Positions 6,601-13,781 of a stretch of 17,326 nt of DNA are shown piece by piece. The position numbers were made by a program, and so were the translations under genes. The DNA is taken from contig CAZRHE010000025.1 of assembly GCA_964599875.1 (NCBI GenBank), positions 1 to 17,326 of the forward strand. Reading direction: 5' to 3'. Origin of the DNA: RGIG4097 sp964599875. Its GTDB lineage: Bacteria > Bacillota > Clostridia > Christensenellales > CAG-917. The notes beneath the pieces were generated by a model, which saw nothing but the letters and a program-made list of their open reading frames with translations, was not told the origin of the DNA and ran no database searches. Numbering within the stretch: position 1 is the first letter of the stretch; every line of letters starts with the position of its first letter.

Positions 6601-8233
6601 GACTTTCAACTTCTCCTACTACACCGCAGAAGAAGTCTTCACTATCGTCAGATATCGTAAAGTCGGCGACGCCGAATGGAAAGACGCAACCGGCGCACAC
6701 TGGAATATCTACGACGAAACTTCCAGAAACGCGTATTACAATGCATCCGATAACCTCGAAGGCAACGTAACCGAAAACGGAATCACGATTAACACCGTGA
6801 CCTCTCCTCAATACGTGCCTCTTATCGACGTCGGTCTTCTCTGCCTCACTCACGGCGAAGTCTATTACGATGCAGTCGTAGAAGGCGCGGACGGCGAAGA
6901 AGTCGAAGTCAAAATGTACTACAACTGCAAAGAGCGCGACGCAGCGATGACGGGCAGTCTCCTTTACTGGAACCGTCACAACGTGACCATCAGCGGTCTT
7001 GAAGAAGGCGCGTCTTACGAATATCAAATCTACGGCGTTTACTACTCCACCGACGGAGAAGAAGCGAACAGATGGAACCTTGCAAGCGGACTCGGTTATG
7101 ATAAGGACTTCACTTTCACCACCGCAAAATCGAGCGGAGATTTCAAAGCACTCGTCATTTCCGACCCTCAAGGCATGATTCAAGCTATGTACGACGTGAC
7201 TGCAGACAGAATGAATACCCTCGTGAACGATGAAAGAATCCAAGGTTACGACTTCATCATCAACGGCGGCGACAACACCGACAACCCCAAGAACTTCGAT
7301 CAATGGAAATTCTGGCTTAATTCCGAAACGGGCATCTTTGCAAACACTTCCGTGTTCTCCGTTGCGGGCAACCACGAAAACGAAACCTACGCAATCAGCA
7401 AGTTCTTCAACTACACTCAACCCGCATCCGTCACCACCAACGTTTATAACGGCGAAGCGGAACAAGACTACTACTCCATGGACTACTCCGGAGTGCACTT
7501 CGCGTTCCTCGACACCAACGACGCAGACGGCGAAAACGGACTTTCCGAAGCACAATACAACTGGCTCGTCAACGATTTGAGCACCGCAAAGACCGCAGGC
7601 AAGACCATAGTCGTGATTATGCACAAGTCCCTCTACTCCACAGGTTCTCACACCAACGACAGCGAAATCGTCAAGATGCGCGAGCAACTCACTCCCGTCT
7701 TCGACACGTACGGAGTCAAGTACGTCTTCGCAGGACACGACCACGTGTACACCGAAACCAAGCCCCAAGGCAATAGCGGAACAATTTACGTCACCCTCGG
7801 CACTATCGGCACGAAGTTCTACAACTACGTAGGCGACAACGAAACCGTTATGGCGGCACTCGATATGGATAAGACCATCGACCACACTCTCGATCGTCAA
7901 ACCTTCGGTTACCTCACGTTTGCAAACGGCGAACTCAAATACGAGTCCTACACCTTCAACGATAACGGCGAAGTAATCACTATCGAACAATATCTCATCG
8001 ACACCGCGAAAAACGAACCCGTAGGCGGCAATTTGGATGCAAACGACAAAGATGGTTTGAGCGCAGGCGCAATCGCAGGCATCGTAATCGGATGCGTTGC
8101 AGGCGTCGCAATCATCGCAGTCGGCGTATTCTTCATCGTCAAAAAGAGCAAAAAAGCAAACGGCGACGATGAAATCATAGATTACAACTTGACCGAAGTT
8201 CCTTCCGACGACAATAATTCGGATGCGGAATAA
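3662..8233 (+). CDS. Large surface-anchored protein with two metallophosphoesterase domains
   Basis: This 1523-residue exported protein carries two separate calcineurin-like metallophosphoesterase domains. A signal peptide covers about 1-35, ending near AVAEE. Domain 1 (about 48-480) has all five motifs: SDIH with D55 and H57, GD at 119-120, GNHD 171-174, H410 and GHQH 450-453; such domains hydrolyse phosphodiesters or phosphomonoesters with two metal ions. A mainly helical linker of unknown function follows (about 510-950). A fibronectin-like segment resembling the N-terminal part of purple acid phosphatases (about 965-1150, with VRYRKVGDAEW) leads into domain 2 (about 1160-1400), with D1168, GGD ending at D1204, GNHE 1236-1239, H1321 and GHDH 1358-1361. 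In domain 2 the first motif is D-P-Q, with Gln replacing the usual His. The C-terminus has a glycine-zipper membrane helix, a basic stop-transfer and an acidic tail ending NNSDAE. Probable role: phosphate scavenging from nucleotides or phosphoesters outside the cell; the substrate is not determined. Confidence 0.88.
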   Translation: MNTLRKPVSAVIVAVLALTLALTLGITLSSGVAVAEESAPTGTVVSSITVGQMSDIHYFPLEYCYQDVTAADYKDSDFYYSMTGDTKLVLESGNVLYSNMVRVLEDAKKGEAPTHIFASGDLTKNGERVAEIDVANSLRWLQNSVRALGEVKKADDTVVDYTNFQIFATVGNHDLYNGTGALYDKTSGIGWDAEGITAAQFAMIFNGLGYPEIDKAILDEIYGEDYWASDFTGGYIASTNATNLEITYYNEHFTAIQNKNGTATAKEISEEYTQVGDGRNQLSFVAHIKDTAFTLFVLDSTDREPTDEIVPVQINRTEFDYLYTAENFSEADFRLLKNVDGIDEYVQVTSYAEIISAYENDVTVYRNTELTHLCGGRIDGALYPFLEEIIDKYSTSPDGIEEPTYIASFHQNIMPHFDQEDEILKDFTMYNWEYTCKRFLELGIKYTFSGHQHASDVATYVDAEGRTLYEFETGSFVSLDSPIRYATVTRYNVDGKLAESVDSSLRLLDSIGQTPLKETPSTDVYNPANEWNEGAYQSALAVYNAAQDDDAKKAAWAEVVAANPNYFTYTLHHDDFASLSYNEYIYQEIYGQLIDRVLSHYLNANLRTTVDDLVETYLGEDSTLFSGSLSILSGYRVLLYKMANYIVDTVWYNLYPDNDGNGYGDYVVGDKTYDNVIDMIIAVAYSIIDMEYGTEEAGGKLTLGQMAAYVLATSCSGNEISSDLATIAEGVIDTDSLYYTANSPYDEAYRKRYQAAMQDFAAQCDSGKLVSDLIWGLLNPLYSDDDSILKALLDYKFDFINGPTKDEYKLDEENEGEVSMLDDLLFLVKGMIPKQDGVKVVLNPSNFVLHDIVNGLLPLISSLLGDSLGFSFTGTDLYEIVDGLLDGYVTDSLFVGLGGIAKEIVVSFGSDDTPDLADVKDPAKTLALTPAESLASFTANGKVVTPSYISGVRSTDIATQEIGRLPSSLTANFDNVNGTTTFNFSYYTAEEVFTIVRYRKVGDAEWKDATGAHWNIYDETSRNAYYNASDNLEGNVTENGITINTVTSPQYVPLIDVGLLCLTHGEVYYDAVVEGADGEEVEVKMYYNCKERDAAMTGSLLYWNRHNVTISGLEEGASYEYQIYGVYYSTDGEEANRWNLASGLGYDKDFTFTTAKSSGDFKALVISDPQGMIQAMYDVTADRMNTLVNDERIQGYDFIINGGDNTDNPKNFDQWKFWLNSETGIFANTSVFSVAGNHENETYAISKFFNYTQPASVTTNVYNGEAEQDYYSMDYSGVHFAFLDTNDADGENGLSEAQYNWLVNDLSTAKTAGKTIVVIMHKSLYSTGSHTNDSEIVKMREQLTPVFDTYGVKYVFAGHDHVYTETKPQGNSGTIYVTLGTIGTKFYNYVGDNETVMAALDMDKTIDHTLDRQTFGYLTFANGELKYESYTFNDNGEVITIEQYLIDTAKNEPVGGNLDANDKDGLSAGAIAGIVIGCVAGVAIIAVGVFFIVKKSKKANGDDEIIDYNLTEVPSDDNNSDAE

Positions 8234-8254
8234 CGCGTAACGCGAATCAACTCT

Positions 8255-8286
8255 TCAACCCCCGATTTTCGGGGGTTGATTTTTTT
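8255..8286 (+). terminator. Terminator of the tandem phosphoesterase gene
   Basis: TCAACCCCCGA pairs perfectly with TCGGGGGTTGA (11 bp, TTT loop), followed by seven Ts. It is nearly the same hairpin as at 1896-1926. Confidence 0.92.
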
Positions 8287-8354
8287 GCACGCCAATATTT
8301 AAGCCGCGCGATTTTACTACTCGACCACCAAATTTCGTAATATTAAAATTTTTA

Positions 8355-8382
8355 TTGTTTTTTTAATTATTCGATATATAAT
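8355..8382 (+). promoter_or_regulatory. Promoter of the DUF975 gene, giving a leaderless transcript
   Basis: A perfect TATAAT (8377-8382) with a weak -35 box TTGTTT (8355-8360), 16 bases apart. The last base of the -10 box is only six bases before the ATG at 8389, so transcription should start at or next to the start codon. Confidence 0.7.
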
Positions 8383-8388
8383 ATAAGT

Positions 8389-9195
8389 ATGGATAGGATA
8401 AAACTCAAAAACGATGCAAAAGCCGACGTCCGCGGCAAAGTATGGCTGGCGTTTCAGCCCTTCGCCGTCCTACTATTCGTAGAATACGGAATAGGCATTT
8501 TCTCGCGCATTGCGGACAATTATGAGACGGACTCTCCCGCATTTATCGTTTTCACGGTCATATATGCGATTTTAAGTTTCCTTTACGCCGTGTTCAACTT
8601 CCCTATTAACGTAGGCATCGCGCGATACTTCATAAGTTTCACTCGCGGCGAGTATAGGCATTGGGTAGTCATTTTCGATTCGATAAAGAATCCCAAACAA
8701 TTTTGGAATCAATTCTTCGCAAATTTGCTCGTCACCCTTATGACCGCTCTCGGAATGGTTTGCTTAATAGTTCCCGGCATTTATATTGCACTGCGTTATT
8801 CTCAAACCGTATTTATCTTTGCAGAGAATCCCGATATGGGTTGGAAAGAGGCAATGAAACGCTCGTGGGATATGATGAAAGATCATACCTGGGAATATTT
8901 CGTGCTCGTTATATCCTTCTTCGGCTGGTGGATAGTCGTCGGGCTCACTTTCGGCATCGCGTCCATATACGTCGACCCATATGAAATGTGCGCGAAGACC
9001 CGTTATTATCGCTCTCTGTCCGCAGTCAGCGGATATGACGACGACGTGATTTTCACCGCTCACGAAACCAAATACGGAAAGAAAGACGACAATCCTTTCG
9101 CTTTCGATTTCGATGACGACGATTCTTTTAACGTAGACGAAGTCATAGAGGCGGACGCAATCCTCGACGATGACGACGACCCCTTTGATTTATAA
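8389..9195 (+). CDS. DUF975-family integral membrane protein
   Basis: This 268-residue protein has the layout of the DUF975 membrane family: a short N-terminal amphipathic stretch (KLKNDAKADVRGKVW), several hydrophobic segments (about 20-40, 55-78, 103-132, 173-200), the conserved A-x-x-x-S-W-D-M-M region near 160-170, and a SFFGWW...DPYEMCAKTRYYRSL end. The biochemical role of the family is not known. The C-terminus adds a very acidic tail (about 235-268) rich in Asp, ending DDDDDPFDL, which would lie in the cytoplasm. No ribosome binding site precedes the ATG, and the -10 box lies six bases upstream, so it is probably translated from a leaderless mRNA. The start is supported because the family's N-terminus begins there and no in-frame ATG lies upstream before the promoter. 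It is monocistronic. Confidence 0.8.
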   Translation: MDRIKLKNDAKADVRGKVWLAFQPFAVLLFVEYGIGIFSRIADNYETDSPAFIVFTVIYAILSFLYAVFNFPINVGIARYFISFTRGEYRHWVVIFDSIKNPKQFWNQFFANLLVTLMTALGMVCLIVPGIYIALRYSQTVFIFAENPDMGWKEAMKRSWDMMKDHTWEYFVLVISFFGWWIVVGLTFGIASIYVDPYEMCAKTRYYRSLSAVSGYDDDVIFTAHETKYGKKDDNPFAFDFDDDDSFNVDEVIEADAILDDDDDPFDL

Positions 9196-9237
9196 TCGTT
9201 AATCTTTGCATTTTAACTTATAAAATTTCGATATGAA

Positions 9238-9266
9238 AACGCCCGACTTTCCGTCGGGCGTTTCTT
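9238..9266. terminator. Shared two-way terminator between convergent genes
   Basis: AACGCCCGAC pairs with GTCGGGCGTT around TTTCC. On the plus strand TTCTT follows (DUF975 gene); on the minus strand TTTTCAT follows (end of the hydrogenase operon). Confidence 0.85.
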
Positions 9267-9282
9267 GATATGATTGTTTCAA

Positions 9283-11040
9283 TCAATATTTCGTTCTCGG
9301 CACATAACTCGTATGGAGAATTTCGTGCGCCTTGTGTGAATTGGGCTCTCCGAAATATTCGTCGTAAATCTCCTTGATCGCGGGATTTTCGTGAGATTTG
9401 CGAAGTGTCATATTCGCGTCGGTGTCGTAAATCGCCTTTGCGCGGAGTGCCTTGACGTCCTTGTTGTTGAGTACGTATGCGGATTTTATGGGTTGACCAC
9501 CGCCCGTCACGCAACCGCCGGGGCAAGACATGACTTCGATGAAGTGATAAGGACTGTTGCCCGCTTCCACTTCTTCCATAATCTTTCTTGCGTTTGCAAG
9601 TCCGTTGACGACGCAGACTTTAACTTCCTTTCCGCCCACAACGTAAGTTGCCTCTTTGATGCCGTCCGTGCCTCTAACCTCGCTCCATTCAAGGGAAGGT
9701 GCGGATTTCTTTTCGAGGATTTCGTACACGGTACGCAGTGCCGCTTCCATAACGCCACCCGTTGCGCCGAACAAAAGTCCAGCGCCGGATGCGATTCCGA
9801 GAGGTGCGTCGAATTCTTCTTCGGGAAGGTCTTCGAATATAATGCCTTTGCGTTTGATGAGTTTTGCAAGTTCTCTCGTGGTGATTGCGATATCGATATC
9901 AGGGACGCCTGCGGCGGATTGATTCGCTCTACCCTTTTCAAACTTCTTCGCGGTGCAAGGCATGACGGAAACGACGACGATATCTTCGGGGTCTATTCCG
10001 AGTTTTTCCGCATAATAAGTCTTGCAGACCGCACCGAACATTTGTTGCGGGCTCTTGCAGGAAGACAAATGCGCAAGTTGATTCGGGAAGTTATGTTCGC
10101 AGAACTTAATCCAAGCGGGAGAACAACTGGTAATCATAGGCAAAGTATTGTTTTCGCCCTTTCCTAACATTCTGCCGATAAATTCAGTACCCTCTTCCAT
10201 AATGGTGAGGTCTGCGGCGAAGTCAACGTCGAACACGTCGTCGAAACCGATACGACGGAGTGCGGCAACCATTTTGCCTTGCACGTTGGTGCCGATGCCC
10301 ATTCCGAATTCCTCGCCGAGACCGATACGGACGGAAGGCGCGGTGCCTACGATAACTCTCTTATTGGGATCCGCAAGCGCTTCGAGCACGTCGTCGATTT
10401 CCTCTCTCTCGTGGAGTGCGCCGACGGGGCAAGCGACCACGCATTGACCGCAACCCACGCATGCCACTTCGGACAAATTCTTTTCAAACGCGCAACCGAT
10501 ATGAGTGTCGAAACCGCGCGCGTTGGGACCGATGACGGATACGGATTGATATTGCTTGCACGCCGCTACGCAACGACGGCAAAGCACGCATTTGTTGTTG
10601 TCGCGAACGATATATGGAGTGGTCGTGTCGAGTTCGTAATGAACGGACGCACCGCCGAAACGATGAGCGTCGCAACCGAGTTCCATAGCAAGAGTTTGAA
10701 GTTCGCAATTATTGTTTCTGACGCAGTTCAAGCAATCTTGGTTGTGGTCGGAAAGGATGAGTTCGACGGTAGTCTTTCTGCTTTCCATGACTTTAGGAGT
10801 GTTGGTGAACACTTCCATACCCTCGTTCACGGGATACACGCAAGCCGCGCAAAGACTTCTTGCGCCCTTGACCTCGACCACGCAAACGCGGCACGCGCCT
10901 ATTGCGTTTATACCTTTGAGATAGCAAAGCGTGGGAATTTTGATGTCCGCGACTTTTGCCGCCTCGAGGATAGTGCTACCCTCGGGGACTTGAACGGCGA
11001 TACCATTGATTTTTACGTTTACCATTTTCTTATCTTCCAT
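9283..11040 (-). CDS. hydA: [FeFe] hydrogenase catalytic subunit (HydA/HndD type)
   Basis: This 585-residue protein is the H2-activating subunit of an NAD(P)-linked, probably electron-bifurcating hydrogenase in the cytoplasm. Domains in order: [2Fe-2S] ferredoxin (C39, C50, C53, C67); His-ligated [4Fe-4S] (H99, C103, C106, C112); two [4Fe-4S] clusters (C151, C154, C157, C161 and C194, C197, C200, C204); the H-cluster domain with L1 TSCSPAW (C306), L2 MPCTAKKFE (C362) and L3 EVMSCPGGCVTGGGQP (C506, C510); and the small-subunit-like helical tail (about 525-585). L1 has Ser after the single Cys where the best-known enzymes have TSCCPxW. I recall TSCSPxW in HndD-like subunits, so it may be a subfamily trait. 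The ATG start has GAGGTG six bases upstream. It is the last gene of the operon, 12 bases after hydB. Maturation genes hydE, hydF and hydG are not in the window. Confidence 0.95.
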   Translation of the reverse strand: MEDKKMVNVKINGIAVQVPEGSTILEAAKVADIKIPTLCYLKGINAIGACRVCVVEVKGARSLCAACVYPVNEGMEVFTNTPKVMESRKTTVELILSDHNQDCLNCVRNNNCELQTLAMELGCDAHRFGGASVHYELDTTTPYIVRDNNKCVLCRRCVAACKQYQSVSVIGPNARGFDTHIGCAFEKNLSEVACVGCGQCVVACPVGALHEREEIDDVLEALADPNKRVIVGTAPSVRIGLGEEFGMGIGTNVQGKMVAALRRIGFDDVFDVDFAADLTIMEEGTEFIGRMLGKGENNTLPMITSCSPAWIKFCEHNFPNQLAHLSSCKSPQQMFGAVCKTYYAEKLGIDPEDIVVVSVMPCTAKKFEKGRANQSAAGVPDIDIAITTRELAKLIKRKGIIFEDLPEEEFDAPLGIASGAGLLFGATGGVMEAALRTVYEILEKKSAPSLEWSEVRGTDGIKEATYVVGGKEVKVCVVNGLANARKIMEEVEAGNSPYHFIEVMSCPGGCVTGGGQPIKSAYVLNNKDVKALRAKAIYDTDANMTLRKSHENPAIKEIYDEYFGEPNSHKAHEILHTSYVPRTKY

Positions 11041-11052
11041 AATCGCACCTCA

Positions 11053-12834
11053 CTATTCCTTTACGATTGCGCCGAACTTGCAAGTTTCGATACATTGACC
11101 GCACTTGACGCACTTGTTGACGTCGATTTCGAACTTCTGCTTGATAACGCCCGAGATCGCGCCGACGGGGCATTTTCTCGAACACGCCGAGCAGCCTTTG
11201 CACGCGTCGGTGATTTTGTATTGAACAAGACCTTTACAAACGTGGCAAGGACATTTTTTATCCACGATATGCGCGACGTATTCGTCACGGAAATAGCGGA
11301 GAGTGGAAAGCACGGGATTGGGTGCGGTTTGACCGAGTCCGCAAAGTGCGTTTTCTTTTATGTAGTAGCAGAGTTTCTCCATTTCGTCGAGGTCTTGCAT
11401 AGTCGCTCTACCCGTCGTAATCTTTTCGAGATATTCGAGAAGTCTGCGAGTGCCGATACGGCAAGGCGTGCATTTTCCGCAACTCTCGTCCACGGTAAAT
11501 TCGAGGAAGAATTTTGCGATATCGACCATACAGTTATCCTCGTCCATGACTATCATTCCGCCCGAGCCCATCATGGAGCCGATGCCGATAAGATTGTCGT
11601 AGTCGATGGGGATATCGAAGTGTTCCGCGGGGATACAGCCGCCCGACGGTCCGCCCGTTTGCGCCGCTTTGAACTTCTTGCCGTTGGGGACGCCACCGCC
11701 GATATCTTCGATAACGGTACGAAGAGTGGTGCCCATAGGGATTTCCACAAGACCGGTGTTGACGATTTTTCCGCCGAGTGCGAAAACTTTGGTGCCTTTG
11801 GATTTCTCCGTGCCCATAGACGCAAACCAATCCGCGCCTTTCAAGATGATTTGGCAAACGTTTGCGTAAGTTTCGACGTTGTTGAGAATGGTGGGTTTCC
11901 CGAACAAACCTTTGACGGCGGGGAAAGGAGGACGGGGACGCGGCTCTCCTCTGTTGCCCTCGATAGAAACCATAAGCGCGGTTTCTTCACCGCAAACGAA
12001 CGCGCCTGCGCCAAGGCGGATTTCGAGGTCGAAATCGAATCCCGTATCCAAAATATTTTTACCGAGCAAGCCGTATTCTTTCGCTTGTCCGAGTGCTATT
12101 TTAAGACGCTCGACTGCGATAGGATACTCCGCGCGGACGTATATGTAACCTTGATGCGCACCGATTGCATAACCTGCGATGGTCATTGCTTCGATGACTG
12201 CGTGGGGGTCGCCTTCGAGGACGCTTCTGTCCATAAACGCACCGGGGTCGCCCTCGTCCGCATTACAGCAAACGTACTTGACGGGTCCGGGAGAATTTGC
12301 GGCGAATTGCCACTTCATTCCCGTGGGGAAGCCTGCGCCTCCTCTACCTCTCAGTCCGCTTGCCTTGATGACGTCGATGACTTGTTGAGGAGTCATTTCG
12401 GTGAGGACTTTAATGAGTGCCTGATAACCGTCGTACGCTATGTATTCGTCGATTTCTTCGGGGTTGATGACGCCGCAGTTACGCAGTGCGACTCTGGTTT
12501 GTTTCTTATAAAAGTTAGTGTCCGAAAGTGCTTTGACCGAAACGTTCGACGTATCTTTGTGAAGAAGACGGGATACGATACGGCCCTTTTCGATGTGTTC
12601 TTCAACGATTTCTCTGACGTCTTCGACGGTAATGCCCGCATAAAACGCGCCTTCTGGATAGACTATGACGACGGGACCTACGGCGCAAAGACCGAAACAA
12701 CCCGTTCTTACGACGTTGACGTCGTTTTCAAGTCCTTTTTCTTTCAAAAGGTTTTGAAATTCGGTATAGATTTCTCCGCTGTGATTGCTGGTACAGCCCG
12801 TACCGCCGCAGACGAGGACGTGACTTCTAAACAT
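11053..12834 (-). CDS. hydB: NuoF-like flavin/NADH subunit of the hydrogenase (HydB/HndC)
   Basis: This is the NAD(P)H-oxidising, FMN-binding subunit that exchanges electrons between pyridine nucleotide and HydA. With the ATG at 12834 it has 593 residues. Domains: N-terminal thioredoxin-like [2Fe-2S] domain (C9, C14, C46, C50); NuoF core with the NADH/FMN loop GLRGRGGAGFPTGMKW (about 160-175) and CNADEGDPGAF (about 190-200); SLBB region; [4Fe-4S] site ESCGKCTPC (C452, C455, C458) with C498; and two C-terminal [4Fe-4S] motifs (C545-C555 and C575-C585). This three-part build matches HydB/HndC rather than respiratory NuoF, which lacks the added ends. A TTG four codons earlier (12846) would also be in frame, but GGAGGG lies between it and the ATG, so the ATG is preferred. 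It follows the HndB-like gene by 12 bases. Confidence 0.95.
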   Translation of the reverse strand: MFRSHVLVCGGTGCTSNHSGEIYTEFQNLLKEKGLENDVNVVRTGCFGLCAVGPVVIVYPEGAFYAGITVEDVREIVEEHIEKGRIVSRLLHKDTSNVSVKALSDTNFYKKQTRVALRNCGVINPEEIDEYIAYDGYQALIKVLTEMTPQQVIDVIKASGLRGRGGAGFPTGMKWQFAANSPGPVKYVCCNADEGDPGAFMDRSVLEGDPHAVIEAMTIAGYAIGAHQGYIYVRAEYPIAVERLKIALGQAKEYGLLGKNILDTGFDFDLEIRLGAGAFVCGEETALMVSIEGNRGEPRPRPPFPAVKGLFGKPTILNNVETYANVCQIILKGADWFASMGTEKSKGTKVFALGGKIVNTGLVEIPMGTTLRTVIEDIGGGVPNGKKFKAAQTGGPSGGCIPAEHFDIPIDYDNLIGIGSMMGSGGMIVMDEDNCMVDIAKFFLEFTVDESCGKCTPCRIGTRRLLEYLEKITTGRATMQDLDEMEKLCYYIKENALCGLGQTAPNPVLSTLRYFRDEYVAHIVDKKCPCHVCKGLVQYKITDACKGCSACSRKCPVGAISGVIKQKFEIDVNKCVKCGQCIETCKFGAIVKE

Positions 12835-12838
12835 ATTT

Positions 12839-12844
12839 CCCTCC
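12839..12844 (-). promoter_or_regulatory. Ribosome binding site deciding the hydB start
   Basis: GGAGGG on the minus strand, four bases before ATG 12834. It overlaps the in-frame TTG at 12846, which makes that TTG an unlikely start. Confidence 0.8.
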
Positions 12845-12846
12845 AA

Positions 12847-13218
12847 TTAGTCGTTAGTGACAAGGTAATCAGTGCATATATTGCCGTTGACTATGTGATT
12901 CGCAACGACTTGTTTTGCCTTTTCAGCCGTCATATGGACGTAGGTGACTTTCTCCTGTCCGGGGACAAAAACCTCGACGATAGGTTCGAGTTTGCACATG
13001 CCCAAGCATCCGCTTCTCGTCACCTTGACGTTTTTCAGACCACGCAATGCAACTTCGTCGATGAACGCGTTATAGACGGGGCGCGCGCCGGCGGAGATTC
13101 CGCAAGTCGCCATTCCGACGACTATTCTGGTTTCTTTTTCGGTGTCGCTGTTGTCACGCAGAATGATTTCGGACTGCATTTTGTCCCTGATAGCCTTTAT
13201 ATCGGCAATACTCTTCAT
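12847..13218 (-). CDS. HndB-like thioredoxin-fold [2Fe-2S] protein
   Basis: This 123-residue protein resembles HndB, the small [2Fe-2S] subunit of NADP-reducing hydrogenases, which adopts a thioredoxin-like fold and passes electrons between the flavin subunit and its partners. The first site is GMATCGISAGARPV (C39), the second GCLGMCKLEPIVEV (C71, C75). A fourth candidate ligand, C114, is near the C-terminus, so cluster binding is likely but the fourth ligand is not certain. The N-terminus (1-30) is helical and charged. Its start overlaps the stop of the upstream ATPase gene by four bases (ATGA), so translation is coupled. Its place directly before hydB fits a HndA-B-C-D type complex. Confidence 0.88.
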   Translation of the reverse strand: MKSIADIKAIRDKMQSEIILRDNSDTEKETRIVVGMATCGISAGARPVYNAFIDEVALRGLKNVKVTRSGCLGMCKLEPIVEVFVPGQEKVTYVHMTAEKAKQVVANHIVNGNICTDYLVTND

Positions 13219-13781
13219 AACTTTGCTCCTCCAATATCTATTAGATTTTCATTTATTATATCTCGCACGAAACTTACTATTTCGGGAGAATTGTACAATT
13301 TTTCATCCATATACCCGAAAGTCGATTGCAACTGCGCTTTCAACTCTCTCGTGTCGAAAACGAACTCTTTTCCGTCCACCGAGCACTTGACGACGAATTC
13401 GACGTTTTCCTCTTCGAAAATGAGTGCGGTCACTGTTTCGCCGAGGTTACCAAGCGGCGCGCGGTCTATATTGTCAATCGCAAAAGTCGCCTTGACCGAA
13501 GTGCCTATCCCCTTTTTCGAGGAGATTTCAAACTCTCCGCCCGCCATTTCTGCCGCCATTTTGAAAAGCGGAATCCCCATACCTACCTTTCTCGTCGTGC
13601 GGGTGGTCGTAAACGGGTCGGTCACTTTTGCAAGAAATTTCTCGTCCATGCCGTCGCCGTCGTCGTCTATGGTCACGGTGAGAATATTTCCCTCTGCGAT
13701 TATACCTATTTCAACGAGGCTTGCGTGCGCCTTGACGGAATTCTCTGCTATATCCAATATGTTTAGCGCGATTTCTCTCAT
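13215..13781 (-). CDS. Stand-alone histidine-kinase-type ATPase domain protein
   Basis: This 188-residue protein has a GHKL/HATPase_c domain. The N-box is NILDIAENSVKA (8-19, with N14), the G1 box DDDGDGM (39-45) and the G2 region TTRKVGMGIPLF (62-73), then TSVKATF closing the fold near 94-100. It has no dimerisation/phospho-accepting His domain, no sensor domain and no membrane segment. The C-terminal part (about 105-188) is an extension that I do not recognise and may be a protein-binding region. It could be a kinase acting on another protein, like anti-sigma factors, or an ATP-binding switch. Its start overlaps the PHP gene's stop by four bases (ATGA) and its stop overlaps the HndB-like gene in the same way. 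Confidence 0.85.
   Translation of the reverse strand: MREIALNILDIAENSVKAHASLVEIGIIAEGNILTVTIDDDGDGMDEKFLAKVTDPFTTTRTTRKVGMGIPLFKMAAEMAGGEFEISSKKGIGTSVKATFAIDNIDRAPLGNLGETVTALIFEEENVEFVVKCSVDGKEFVFDTRELKAQLQSTFGYMDEKLYNSPEIVSFVRDIINENLIDIGGAKL

Noticed and set aside
3686..7990. Two minus-strand open frames of about 590 and 580 codons inside the tandem phosphoesterase gene
   Set aside because: Same antisense shadow effect. The plus-strand gene has a signal peptide, all phosphoesterase motifs, promoter, ribosome binding site and terminator.
12835..12846. TTG start four codons upstream for hydB
   Set aside because: The ribosome binding site GGAGGG is inside those codons and directs initiation at ATG 12834.
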